In this document: positions 49,528-56,983 of the stretch, in pieces
How positions within the stretch are numbered: the stretch's first letter is position 1
Layout: each line of letters starts with the position of its first letter
From: Bifidobacterium scardovii JCM 12489 = DSM 13734
GTDB taxonomy: Bacteria > Actinomycetota > Actinomycetes > Actinomycetales > Bifidobacteriaceae
NCBI RefSeq assembly: GCF_001042635.1
Contig: NZ_AP012331.1
Span: forward strand, 1,364,001 to 1,428,000
Reading direction: 5' to 3'
DNA length: 64,000 nucleotides
Made by a program: the position numbers and the translations under genes
Notes under the pieces: generated by a model
What the model was told of the DNA's origin: nothing
The model's database searches: none
Seen by the model: the letters and a program-made list of their open reading frames with translations, nothing else

Positions 49528-52212
49528 GTGCAACAGGATCCGGATCTCATCGCAAGGACCGCCGAGGAACTGGTCGGCGACCTCAACCCGCAGCAGGCGC
49601 AGGCCGTGCAGTACCGCGGGCCGGCGCTGCTCATCGGCGCGGGCGCCGGTTCCGGCAAGACGCGCGTGCTCACCCGGCGCATCGCCTACATCCTCAGCCA
49701 GCTCGGCGCATGGCCGAGCCAGATCCTCGCGATCACCTTCACCAACAAGGCCGCGGCCGAGATGCGCGAGCGCCTCGAAGGCCTGATCGGCCCGGTCGCC
49801 CGGCGCATGTGGGTGTCGACCTTCCACTCCGCCTGCGTGCGCATCCTGCGCCGCGACGGCAAGTCGATCGGCCTGAACTCCGGGTTCTCGATCTACGACA
49901 CGGCCGACTGCGAGCGGCTCGTCAAGCTCATCGGCGCCGACCTCAACGTCGATCTCAAGCGCTACACGCCGCGCGTGATCCTCGGGCGCATCTCCGACTA
50001 CAAGAACAACCTTCAGGACTGGCGCGACGCGCTCAGGCAGTACGCGCCCGACTACAAGCCAGGCCAGCGCGGCTACCAGATGGGCCGGTTCGGCAACGTC
50101 GAGGAGCTGTATGCGGTGATGTACGCCGAATACCAGTACCGCCTCGCCGCCGCGAACGCGGTGGACTTCGACGATCTGATCGGCCGCACCGTCGAGCTGC
50201 TGCGCGCCGACCCGATGGTCGCCGACTACTACCGCCACAAGTTCCGCTACATCCTCGTCGACGAGTACCAGGACACGAACCACGCGCAGTACGTGCTCGT
50301 GCGCGAGCTCGCCGGGGTCGAGGGCGCCGGAGCGCCCGGCGCCGCGACGTCCCCGACCGCCGTGGCGGCCGGGCGCGAAGGGCAGGCGTGGATCACCGTG
50401 GTCGGCGATTCCGACCAGTCGATCTACGCCTTCCGCGGCGCCGACATCCGCAACATCCAGGACTTCGAGCAGGACTTCCCGAACGCGAAGACGATCATGC
50501 TCGAGCAGAACTACCGCTCCACGCAGACGATCCTCGACGCGGCCAACGCGGTGATCGCCCGTAACGAGGGCCGCAAGCCGAAGAAGCTGTGGACCGCGCT
50601 CGGCAAGGGCGAGCCGATCGTCGGCTACGCGGCCGACAACGCGCAGCAGGAGGCGGCGTGGATCGGCACCGAAATCGCGAGGCTGCACGCCGAGGAGGGC
50701 ATCGCGTATTCGGATATGGCGATCATGTACCGCGCCAACGCGCAGTCCCGGTCCCTCGAGGAGGCGCTGATCAACGCCGGGCTGCCCTACCAGCTGGTAG
50801 GCGGCACGCGCTTCTACGAGCGGCGCGAGATCAAGGACGCGCTCGCCTACCTGCAGGCTATCGTCAACCCGGCCGACGACGTGAACATGCGGCGCATCAT
50901 GAACGTGCCCAAGCGCGGGCTCGGCGCCCGCGCCGAGGCGATCGTGGCCGGCTACGCCGAGGCGCACGCCACCACCTTCTACGCCGGCATCGCGAACATC
51001 GAGTCGGTCGAGGGCGTGCCGACGCGCACCGCCACGCAGCTCAAGGCCTTCCGCGATCTGATGGTCGGCCTGCACGAGTTCGCCGTCGCCCACGACGGCA
51101 AGCCGAGCGAGATCGTCGCCGAGATGCTGTCCAAGTCCGGTCTGCTCGACGAGCTGCGCAAGTCGGAGGACCCGCAGGATGCCTCGCGCGTGGAGAACCT
51201 GTCCCAGCTGCAGTCCGTGGCCGCCGAATTCGAGCAGAACACGCCCGACGCCACGCTGGCCGGCTTCCTGGAGACCACCGCGCTCGTGGCCGATTCCGAC
51301 CAGCTGCCGTCCGAGGGCGAGGATTCGGGCAAGGTCACGCTGATGACCCTGCACACCGCCAAGGGCCTGGAATACCCGGTCGTGTTCCTCACCGGCATGG
51401 AGCAGGGGACCTTCCCGCATTCGCGCGCGATGGAGGACACGAGCGAACTGTCCGAGGAGCGGCGGCTCGCCTATGTTGGCATCACGCGCGCCAAGCGGCG
51501 CCTGTACGTGACGCGCGCGGCGGTGCGCGCCCAGTGGGGGCAGGCCAACGAGATGCTGCCCAGCCAGTTCCTCGACGAGATCCCCGACGGGCTGATCGAT
51601 TGGAAGCGGCGCGAGGCCGGCGTGGAGCGCATGCGATCCAACTGGTCCAACGGCGGGTTCGACGACGAGTTCGGCGGATGGGATGACGACGACTTCAGCG
51701 GCACGACCTTCGGCGGGTCGTCCTACGGTTCCCGCGGTGGTTCCGGCCGCGGATCGGGGGGATACGGTTCGGGGTCGTCCGGGTCGGCGTACGGGTCGTC
51801 CTCCGGCTCGTCGCGCCGGTTCGGCTCCGGGGCCACGTACGGCGGGTCGTACGGGTCGTCCGGTTCCTCGGGGCATGGCTCCTCCGGGTACGGCTCCGGT
51901 TCGGGGTATGGCTTCGGTTCCCGCTACGGCTCGTACGGGTCGTCCCGCGGCGGCAAGGTCACGACGCGCCGCGTCGCGCCCAAGTCGTCCGGTTCCTCGT
52001 CCAAGGCGGTGCCGTCGTCGTCGCTCGGCAAGGACAACAATCTCAACATCGCCGATTTCCACATCGGCGACAGGATCACGCACGACCAGTACGGGCTCGG
52101 CACGATCGTCGACACGCAGGACAAGGGCCGCAACTCGGTGATCACCGTCGATTTCGGCTCCGACGGCGTCAAGCGCCTGATGCTACGCGTCGCTCCGATC
52201 GAAAAGCTCTGA
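49528..52212 (+). CDS. pcrA: UvrD/PcrA-type ATP-dependent DNA helicase
   Basis: The protein has 894 aa from GTG 49528, which follows AGGGGAG; an ATG at 49444 gives a longer form with no family match. Superfamily 1 motifs appear in order: LNPQQAQAV, Walker A GAGAGSGKTRVLTRRIAYIL, Ia ITFTNKAAAEMRER, II ILVDEYQDTN, III VVGDSDQSIYAFRGAD, IV EQNYRS, V VTLMTLHTAKGLEYPVVF, VI YVGITRAKRRLY. A Gly/Ser/Tyr-rich region of about 90 residues (~730-825) precedes a C-terminal PcrA-type domain (DRITHDQYGLGTIVDTQDKG). It unwinds DNA 3'-5' in repair and replication restart. Confidence 0.95.
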   Translation: MQQDPDLIARTAEELVGDLNPQQAQAVQYRGPALLIGAGAGSGKTRVLTRRIAYILSQLGAWPSQILAITFTNKAAAEMRERLEGLIGPVARRMWVSTFHSACVRILRRDGKSIGLNSGFSIYDTADCERLVKLIGADLNVDLKRYTPRVILGRISDYKNNLQDWRDALRQYAPDYKPGQRGYQMGRFGNVEELYAVMYAEYQYRLAAANAVDFDDLIGRTVELLRADPMVADYYRHKFRYILVDEYQDTNHAQYVLVRELAGVEGAGAPGAATSPTAVAAGREGQAWITVVGDSDQSIYAFRGADIRNIQDFEQDFPNAKTIMLEQNYRSTQTILDAANAVIARNEGRKPKKLWTALGKGEPIVGYAADNAQQEAAWIGTEIARLHAEEGIAYSDMAIMYRANAQSRSLEEALINAGLPYQLVGGTRFYERREIKDALAYLQAIVNPADDVNMRRIMNVPKRGLGARAEAIVAGYAEAHATTFYAGIANIESVEGVPTRTATQLKAFRDLMVGLHEFAVAHDGKPSEIVAEMLSKSGLLDELRKSEDPQDASRVENLSQLQSVAAEFEQNTPDATLAGFLETTALVADSDQLPSEGEDSGKVTLMTLHTAKGLEYPVVFLTGMEQGTFPHSRAMEDTSELSEERRLAYVGITRAKRRLYVTRAAVRAQWGQANEMLPSQFLDEIPDGLIDWKRREAGVERMRSNWSNGGFDDEFGGWDDDDFSGTTFGGSSYGSRGGSGRGSGGYGSGSSGSAYGSSSGSSRRFGSGATYGGSYGSSGSSGHGSSGYGSGSGYGFGSRYGSYGSSRGGKVTTRRVAPKSSGSSSKAVPSSSLGKDNNLNIADFHIGDRITHDQYGLGTIVDTQDKGRNSVITVDFGSDGVKRLMLRVAPIEKL

Positions 52213-52231
52213 CGAGCATTTCGATCGGAGC
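52193..52231 (+). terminator. pcrA terminator-like hairpin spanning the stop codon
   Basis: The perfect 13-bp arms GCTCCGATCGAAA and TTTCGATCGGAGC flank the pcrA stop codon. A 34-base portion is duplicated exactly at 52297-52330. Confidence 0.7.
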
Positions 52232-52296
52232 CTTCGCGGCGAAGCCGCTCACTTCGCCTATGGGAAGTCCACCGGACTCCCCATGACGGCTCAGCA

Positions 52297-52330
52297 ATCG
52301 AAAAGCTCTGACGAGCATTTCGATCGGAGC
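52297..52330 (+). repeat. Direct duplicate of the pcrA 3' end
   Basis: The 34 bases are identical to 52198-52231, including the pcrA stop codon. The copies are 65 bases apart, in the same orientation. Confidence 0.9.
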
Positions 52331-52504
52331 TGTCGCCGTAGGCGACTGAGGGGGGTCATAACGGAACAGCCTGTATGTGCGTGTACAGGAACGCTCCCTC
52401 AGCCCGCTTCGCGGACAGATCCCCTCAGGGAGGGGAGCCGGCAGAAGAAGGCCTTATGATGGCTCGTTCTCGTGATCAATCTCGTTAATGCGTAGGTGGT
52501 TCAT

Positions 52505-52550
52505 GCCCCCGCTGGCGGGGGCTGTCGGCGCAGCCGACTGGGGGTGGTCG
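52505..52550. repeat. Family B interspersed repeat, intact copy
   Basis: GCCCCCGC/GCGGGGGC is followed by GCTGTCGGCGCAGCCGACTG and GGGGTGGTCG. The same elements occur, interrupted, at 31308-31412 and as a fragment at 34735-34752. Confidence 0.8.
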
Positions 52551-52719
52551 AGACACCGCAATGCCAGGCCTTCGGCTATCCTCCGGTGCTATGCCCCATT
52601 AACCCCGCAGGCGCGCAATTATATCGGCGAAAAATAAAAAATCAAGGCTTGTTTTTCGATTCCGCGACTGGAATAATCTCCAACGGTCATCTGCAGTAGG
52701 TATGACCAGAGAGGAAAAC

Positions 52720-53115
52720 ATGACCAGAAAACTGTTCGCCACGCTGCCCGCCATCATTTTCGGCGTACTGATCGCCGTCGGTCCGCAGACCTTCGCGCAT
52801 GTGTGCGAGGTCAAGGACGACATGCCGATGGCCTGTCACTACACCGCCCAGGCCGTGCTCGGCATCGGCGTCGTCATGGCGCTGCTCGGCGTGATCGGGC
52901 TGTTCGTCAAGCCGCAGATGCGGGCCGGGCTGAACATCGCCGTCGCGCTCAACGCGCTGCTGGCCATCGCCGTGCCCACCGTGCTCATCGGCGTGTGCTC
53001 CGGCGCGATGATGCACTGCCACATGGCCACCCGCCCGACGCTGATCGTGCTCGGCGCTCTGGCGGCGGTCTGCGCGCTCGTCGCCGCATACCTCGACGCC
53101 AAGCCGGCCAAGTAA
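52720..53115 (+). CDS. DUF4418 family membrane protein
   Basis: The protein has 131 aa. The ATG at 52720 follows GAGAGGA. It has four hydrophobic segments and conserved Cys/His positions: FAHVCEV, ACHYTAQ, and GVCSGAMMHCHMATRP. The pattern of cysteine and histidine residues facing the outside suggests a metal or redox site. The DUF4418 assignment rests on this overall pattern. It lies 133 bases upstream of a MacB-like permease and its ATPase, on the same strand; this trio recurs in Actinobacteria and Firmicutes, and the small protein may be an accessory subunit. Function is unknown. Confidence 0.85.
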   Translation: MTRKLFATLPAIIFGVLIAVGPQTFAHVCEVKDDMPMACHYTAQAVLGIGVVMALLGVIGLFVKPQMRAGLNIAVALNALLAIAVPTVLIGVCSGAMMHCHMATRPTLIVLGALAAVCALVAAYLDAKPAK

Positions 53116-53248
53116 GCCAAGTAGGCCGAACGGATCAAGCGCGCCGGCCGCCCGAAAACAAGGCGGCCGGCGTCATCCGTCCTCGGCCCCGCCGATCCTC
53201 GTCGATTCTCGTTATCCCTCATCACCCCTCGTCACATCAGGAACCCCC

Positions 53249-54463
53249 ATGGCCCATATCACGCTCAAGCGCCTGCCGCTGGAGAATCTCAAACGCAAGC
53301 CGTTCCGCACGGCCGCCCTGATCATCGTGGTCACCATGCTCTCGATCGCGTTCTACGGCGGCGCATTGCTGTCGCTGAACCTGCGCAACGGTCTGGACAG
53401 CATGCAGGAGCGGATGGGCGCCGATCTCATGGTCGTGCCGCAGAACACCAAGGCCAAGGCCGAAGCGCTGTTGACCAACTCCACGACCTCCAACACGTTC
53501 TACTTCACCAACGACATCGAATCGCTGGTCAACAAGGCCGACGGCATCGCCCAGGCGACGGCCCAGACCTACATCTCGTCGCTCGCGGCCGCCTGCTGCG
53601 ACGAGAAGGTGCAGATCATCGGCTTCAACCCGAAAACCGACTTCGTCATCACCCCGTGGATCACCTCGCAGTTCGACGGCACGCTGGCCGACGGCGAGGC
53701 CGTGGTCGGATCGAACATCAACGTCTCCGAGAACGGCGCGATCAAGCTGTACGGGCACGAGTTCCCCGTCGCCGCGCAGCTCGCCGCCACCGGCACGAGC
53801 CTGGACAATTCGGTGTTCATCAACACCGCGACCGTGCCGCGGGTGATCGAGTATTCCACGGCGGTCGGCCACACCGCCGTACCGCAGGAGTATGCGGACA
53901 AGGCCGTGTCCGCCGTGCTCGTCAAGGTCAAGGACGGCTACAGCGCCGCCGCCGTCGCCAACAACATCACCAACGCCTCCGGTCTTGAGGGGCTCGGATT
54001 CGTCTATCCCGGCGGTGTCACGGCCACCACGCGCACCAGCCTGAACGCGCTCACCGGATACATGAGCGTGTTCGTCGCCGTGTTCTGGGTCATGGGCCTG
54101 ATCGTGCTGCTCGCCGTGTTCTCGTCGGCGATGAACGAGCGCAAGCGCGAATTCGCCGCCTACCGCATCATGGGCGCGACCCGCGGCGCGCTGATCGGCC
54201 TGATCGTCAGGGAATCGGCCCTGCTCGGCGCCGTCGGCGGCGTGATCGGCATCGCGCTGGCCTCACTGGTGATCCTGCCGTTCAATTCGCTGATCGGTCG
54301 GCAACTGCAGCTGCCGTATCTGCAGACCGGCGCCGGCAGCGTGCTGGCGCTGGCCGTGATCGGCCTCGCGTTCGCCGTGGCGACCGGCCTCATCGCTTCG
54401 ATCGCCACCGCGGTGAAACTGTCCGCGCCCGAAACCTATCTGACGCTGCGCGAGGGGGAGTGA
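53249..54463 (+). CDS. MacB/FtsX-type ABC transporter permease
   Basis: The protein has 404 aa. The N-terminal helix (about residues 20-45, ALIIVVTMLSIAFYGGALL) is followed by a large extracytoplasmic domain (~50-260) that contains a CC pair (AAACCDEK) and many Thr/Ser residues. Three C-terminal FtsX helices follow, with NERKREFAAYRIMGATRGAL in the cytoplasmic loop, typical of MacB-like permeases. The ATPase gene begins one base after the stop. The two make a half-transporter pair that dimerises; transport may be mechanical coupling across the membrane rather than classical export. The substrate is unknown. Confidence 0.9.
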   Translation: MAHITLKRLPLENLKRKPFRTAALIIVVTMLSIAFYGGALLSLNLRNGLDSMQERMGADLMVVPQNTKAKAEALLTNSTTSNTFYFTNDIESLVNKADGIAQATAQTYISSLAAACCDEKVQIIGFNPKTDFVITPWITSQFDGTLADGEAVVGSNINVSENGAIKLYGHEFPVAAQLAATGTSLDNSVFINTATVPRVIEYSTAVGHTAVPQEYADKAVSAVLVKVKDGYSAAAVANNITNASGLEGLGFVYPGGVTATTRTSLNALTGYMSVFVAVFWVMGLIVLLAVFSSAMNERKREFAAYRIMGATRGALIGLIVRESALLGAVGGVIGIALASLVILPFNSLIGRQLQLPYLQTGAGSVLALAVIGLAFAVATGLIASIATAVKLSAPETYLTLREGE

Positions 54464-54464
54464 C

Positions 54465-55274
54465 ATGCTCGACATCAAGGATCTGACCCGTGAATTCACC
54501 CGTCGTGGCAGCGCGTTCGCGGCCGTCGACCATGTGAACCTGCACGTCGACGCGGGGGAGTTCGTCGCGATCGTCGGCCGGTCCGGCAACGGCAAAAGCA
54601 CCCTGCTCAACCTGGTGACCGGGCTGCTCAAGCCGACCTCCGGCACGGCCACGCTCGACGGGCGCGACGTCGTCTCGCTCAACGACCGCGAGATGTCGGC
54701 CCTGCGCAACCAGGTGATCGGTTTCGTCACGCAGAGCCAGACGCTGCTGCCCAACCTGAGCGTGATCGACAACGTGATCCTGCCGGCCGTGCTGTCGGGG
54801 CACGCCGTCGTGGACGATGACGGCTTGGACGGCGACGTGGCGGATGGCGATGTTGCGGACGGTGACGTTGCGGACGATCCCGCGGGTGCCGCGCCGGCTT
54901 CTGGCATGCCCGATGTGATCGCGCCGGCGCCGGTGGCCGAAGCGGCCGCGCCGGATGCGCTCGAGCGCCGTGCGACCCGGCTGCTCGACCTGCTGCAGGT
55001 CGCCGATCTGGCCTCCTGCTATCCGAAGGAGCTGTCCGGCGGCGAGATGCGGCGCGTGTCCATCGCGCGTGCGCTGATGAACCGGCCGAAGCTGCTGATT
55101 GCTGACGAGCCGACCGGCGATCTCGACGCCGAAAGCACGGCCATCGTCATGCGTCTGCTGCGCGAGGTGGCCGGCCGCGGCACCGCCGTGCTCATGGTCA
55201 CGCACGATCCCGACGCGCTCGAGTACGCCGACCGCATCTACCGGATGGACCGCGGCGTGCTGGCCGAGGCCTGA
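54465..55274 (+). CDS. MacB/LolD-type ABC ATP-binding protein with a repeat-bearing insertion
   Basis: The protein has 269 aa. Walker A is VGRSGNGKSTLL, the Q-loop is GFVTQSQTLLPNLS, the signature is LSGGEMRRVSIARAL, Walker B is LLIADEPTGDLDAES, and the H-loop is LMVTHDPDALEY. An acidic, Ala/Pro-rich insertion of about 45 residues (~115-165) sits between the Q-loop and the signature. It contains the tandem GDVAD repeats VADGDVADGDVADD. Typical LolD/MacB ATPases are about 225-235 aa and lack it. The gene partners the permease immediately upstream. Confidence 0.92.
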   Translation: MLDIKDLTREFTRRGSAFAAVDHVNLHVDAGEFVAIVGRSGNGKSTLLNLVTGLLKPTSGTATLDGRDVVSLNDREMSALRNQVIGFVTQSQTLLPNLSVIDNVILPAVLSGHAVVDDDGLDGDVADGDVADGDVADDPAGAAPASGMPDVIAPAPVAEAAAPDALERRATRLLDLLQVADLASCYPKELSGGEMRRVSIARALMNRPKLLIADEPTGDLDAESTAIVMRLLREVAGRGTAVLMVTHDPDALEYADRIYRMDRGVLAEA

Positions 55275-55562
55275 GCCGGGTGCCGTCCGGGCCATGCCGA
55301 CGGCATGCGCCGCAGGCTGTGGCGGTGGTCGGGACGGCGCGCCAGCTGTCCGTACCTTGTGTGTATAGTTGATGATTGGTGTGCGCCGCGAGGCGTGTGC
55401 CGTCTGGAGCCTTAGCCCGTCAGCGGGTCGGCGACCGGGGTTCGCAAGGATTCCTGCCGTTCGTGCCTGGCACGAACAAGCGCTGGAGAGGCTGGCTCAA
55501 CGTGGTTCCGCAGGGGCCGCGTTCCGTTCAGACAACGACAGAACAAACAAAGGATTAAACCA
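55275..55562 (+). promoter_or_regulatory. rpsD upstream region
   Basis: This gap of 288 bases includes a TATAGT at 55364-55369 as a possible -10, with no convincing -35. Downstream are several GC-rich potential hairpins, including GTTCGTGCC/GGCACGAAC near 55460. S4 proteins often regulate their own mRNA; whether this leader does so cannot be judged. An AAAGGA sequence ten bases before the ATG is the ribosome binding site. Confidence 0.45.
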
Positions 55563-56189
55563 ATGACGAACGTTCAGCGTTCCCGCCGTCAGGTGCGTCT
55601 TTCCCGCGCCCTCGGCATCGCACTGACCCCCAAGGCTCAGCGCATCTTCGAAAAGCGTCCGTACGCTCCCGGCGAGCACGGCCGCACCCGCCGCCGCACC
55701 GAGTCCGATTACGCGGTGCGTCTGCGCGAGAAGCAGCGTCTTCGCGCCCAGTACGGCGTGTCCGAGAAGCAGCTGCGCGCCGCTTACGAGAAGGCTACCC
55801 GCACCTCCGGCCAGACCGGTAACGCGATGCTGACCGATCTCGAGACCCGCCTCGACAACCTGGTCCTGCGTTCCGGCATCGCCCGCACCACCGCCCAGGC
55901 CCGTCAGTTCGTGGTGCACCGTCACATCCTTGTCGACGGCAACATCGTGGATCGCCCGTCCTACCGCGTCAAGCCCGGTCAGACCATCCAGGTGAAGGCC
56001 AAGAGCCAGGCCACCGTTCCGTTCCAGATCGCCGCCGAAGGCACGCACCGCGATGTGCTGCCCCCGGTTCCCGGCTACCTCGACGTGAACCTCGCCTCCC
56101 TGAAGGCCACCCTGACCCGCAAGCCTGAAGCCGAGGAGATCCCGGTGCAGGTCAACATCCAGTACGTCGTCGAGTTCTACGCTCGCTGA
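55563..56189 (+). CDS. rpsD: 30S ribosomal protein S4
   Basis: The protein has 208 aa, start MTNVQRSRRQVRLSRALGIA. It binds 16S rRNA early in 30S assembly. The S4 RNA-binding domain (~95-155) contains ETRLDNLVLRSGIARTTAQA and the family block RQFVVHRHILVDGNIVDRPS. The N-terminus lacks the four-cysteine zinc motif of the C+ form, so it is the zinc-free type. Single gene with its own promoter region and a strong terminator. The repeat array starts just downstream of that terminator. Confidence 0.98.
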   Translation: MTNVQRSRRQVRLSRALGIALTPKAQRIFEKRPYAPGEHGRTRRRTESDYAVRLREKQRLRAQYGVSEKQLRAAYEKATRTSGQTGNAMLTDLETRLDNLVLRSGIARTTAQARQFVVHRHILVDGNIVDRPSYRVKPGQTIQVKAKSQATVPFQIAAEGTHRDVLPPVPGYLDVNLASLKATLTRKPEAEEIPVQVNIQYVVEFYAR

Positions 56190-56238
56190 TCTGGATCCAC
56201 TTACTGTAAGAATTTACAGCTTAAGGACATACATACGC

Positions 56239-56273
56239 ACGAACGCCCCGCGGCTCACGCCCGGGGCGTTCGT
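56239..56273 (+). terminator. rpsD intrinsic terminator
   Basis: The 12-bp arms ACGAACGCCCCG and CGGGGCGTTCGT are followed directly by a run of T residues (GTTTTTTTTA), the strongest classical terminator in the window. Confidence 0.9.
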
Positions 56274-56300
56274 GTTTTTTTATACGCCGTAGGTTTTTGG

Positions 56301-56983
56301 GCGTAGAGACCGGTTGGGTAACAGGCCGGTTCTCGGACACTTTCAACGCGTGGAGTCGTTTCAGCGTAGAAACCGGTTGGGTAACAACTTGGTTCTCGGA
56401 CACTTTCTACGCCACACGGCCATCCGGCGTAAAAACCGGTTGGGTAACAGGTTGGTTCTCGGACGTTCTTTACGCCAGGCGAGCATTTGGCGTAGAAACC
56501 GGTTGGGTAACAACTTGGTTCTTGGACACTTTCTACGCGTGGGAGGGACCGTTTCGGCGTAGAAACTGGTTGGGTAACAGTGCGGTTCTCGGACACTTTC
56601 AACGACACAGCCCCACCTGGCGTAGAGAAAGGTTGGGTAACAAACCGGTTCTCGGACACCTTCTACGCCGTACGGCCATCCGGCGTAGAAGACGGTTGGG
56701 TAACAATCTGCTTCTCGGACGTTCTCTACCCCGTAGCCCCTCCCAGCGTTGAAAGTGTCCGAGAACCAAGTTGTTACCCAACCGTCCTCTACGTTGGATA
56801 GCCATGTGGCGTAGAAGGTGTCCGAGAAGCAGCTTGTTACCCAACCGGTCTCTACGCTGAAACGACTCCACGCGTAGACAGTGTCCGAGAACCGGTTTGT
56901 TACCCAACCTTTCTCTACGCCAGGTGGGGCTGTGGCGTTGAAAGTGTCCGAGAACCAGCCTGTTACCCAACCGTTTGCTACGC
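56301..56983. repeat. Array of eleven 49-bp near-palindromic repeat units in two opposed arms
   Basis: Units start at 56301, 56364, 56427, 56490, 56557, 56620 and 56683 (forward), then 56746, 56809, 56872 and 56935 (reverse complement). Each forward unit begins GCGTAGAAACCGGTTGGGTA, has a variable four-base centre, continues GGTTCTCGGAC and ends CTTTCTACGC, so the ends pair as a stem. Spacers are 14 bp (one is 18), and the period is 63 bp even across the switch in orientation. The spacer at 56350-56363 is the exact reverse complement of 56858-56871, and 56606-56619 of 56921-56934. The last unit overlaps the stop codon of the nuclease-like gene. There is no leader, cas gene or credible ORF. 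Confidence 0.93.

Larger units (their letters stand above)
52213..52719 (+). repeat. Repeat-filled intergenic region after pcrA
   Basis: No gene is supported in this 507-base gap. It holds, in order: the duplicated pcrA terminator (52297-52330) with an ATGGGAAGTCC/GGACTCCCCAT hairpin beside it, a family A tail (52328-52357), a family A half-copy (52391-52441), and a complete family B repeat (52505-52550). An AT-rich stretch (52615-52680) precedes the DUF4418 gene and probably contains its promoter. Confidence 0.7.

Noticed and set aside
52198-52330. attL/attR of an integrated island at pcrA
   Set aside because: The direct repeats are only 65 bases apart, with no integrase between; retained only as a possible excision scar in the findings.
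56301-56983. CRISPR array
   Set aside because: The 49-bp units are near-palindromic with 14-bp spacers (normal repeats are 23-47 bp and spacers about 26-50 bp), spacers recur as reverse complements, orientation switches in the middle, and no cas gene or leader is present.
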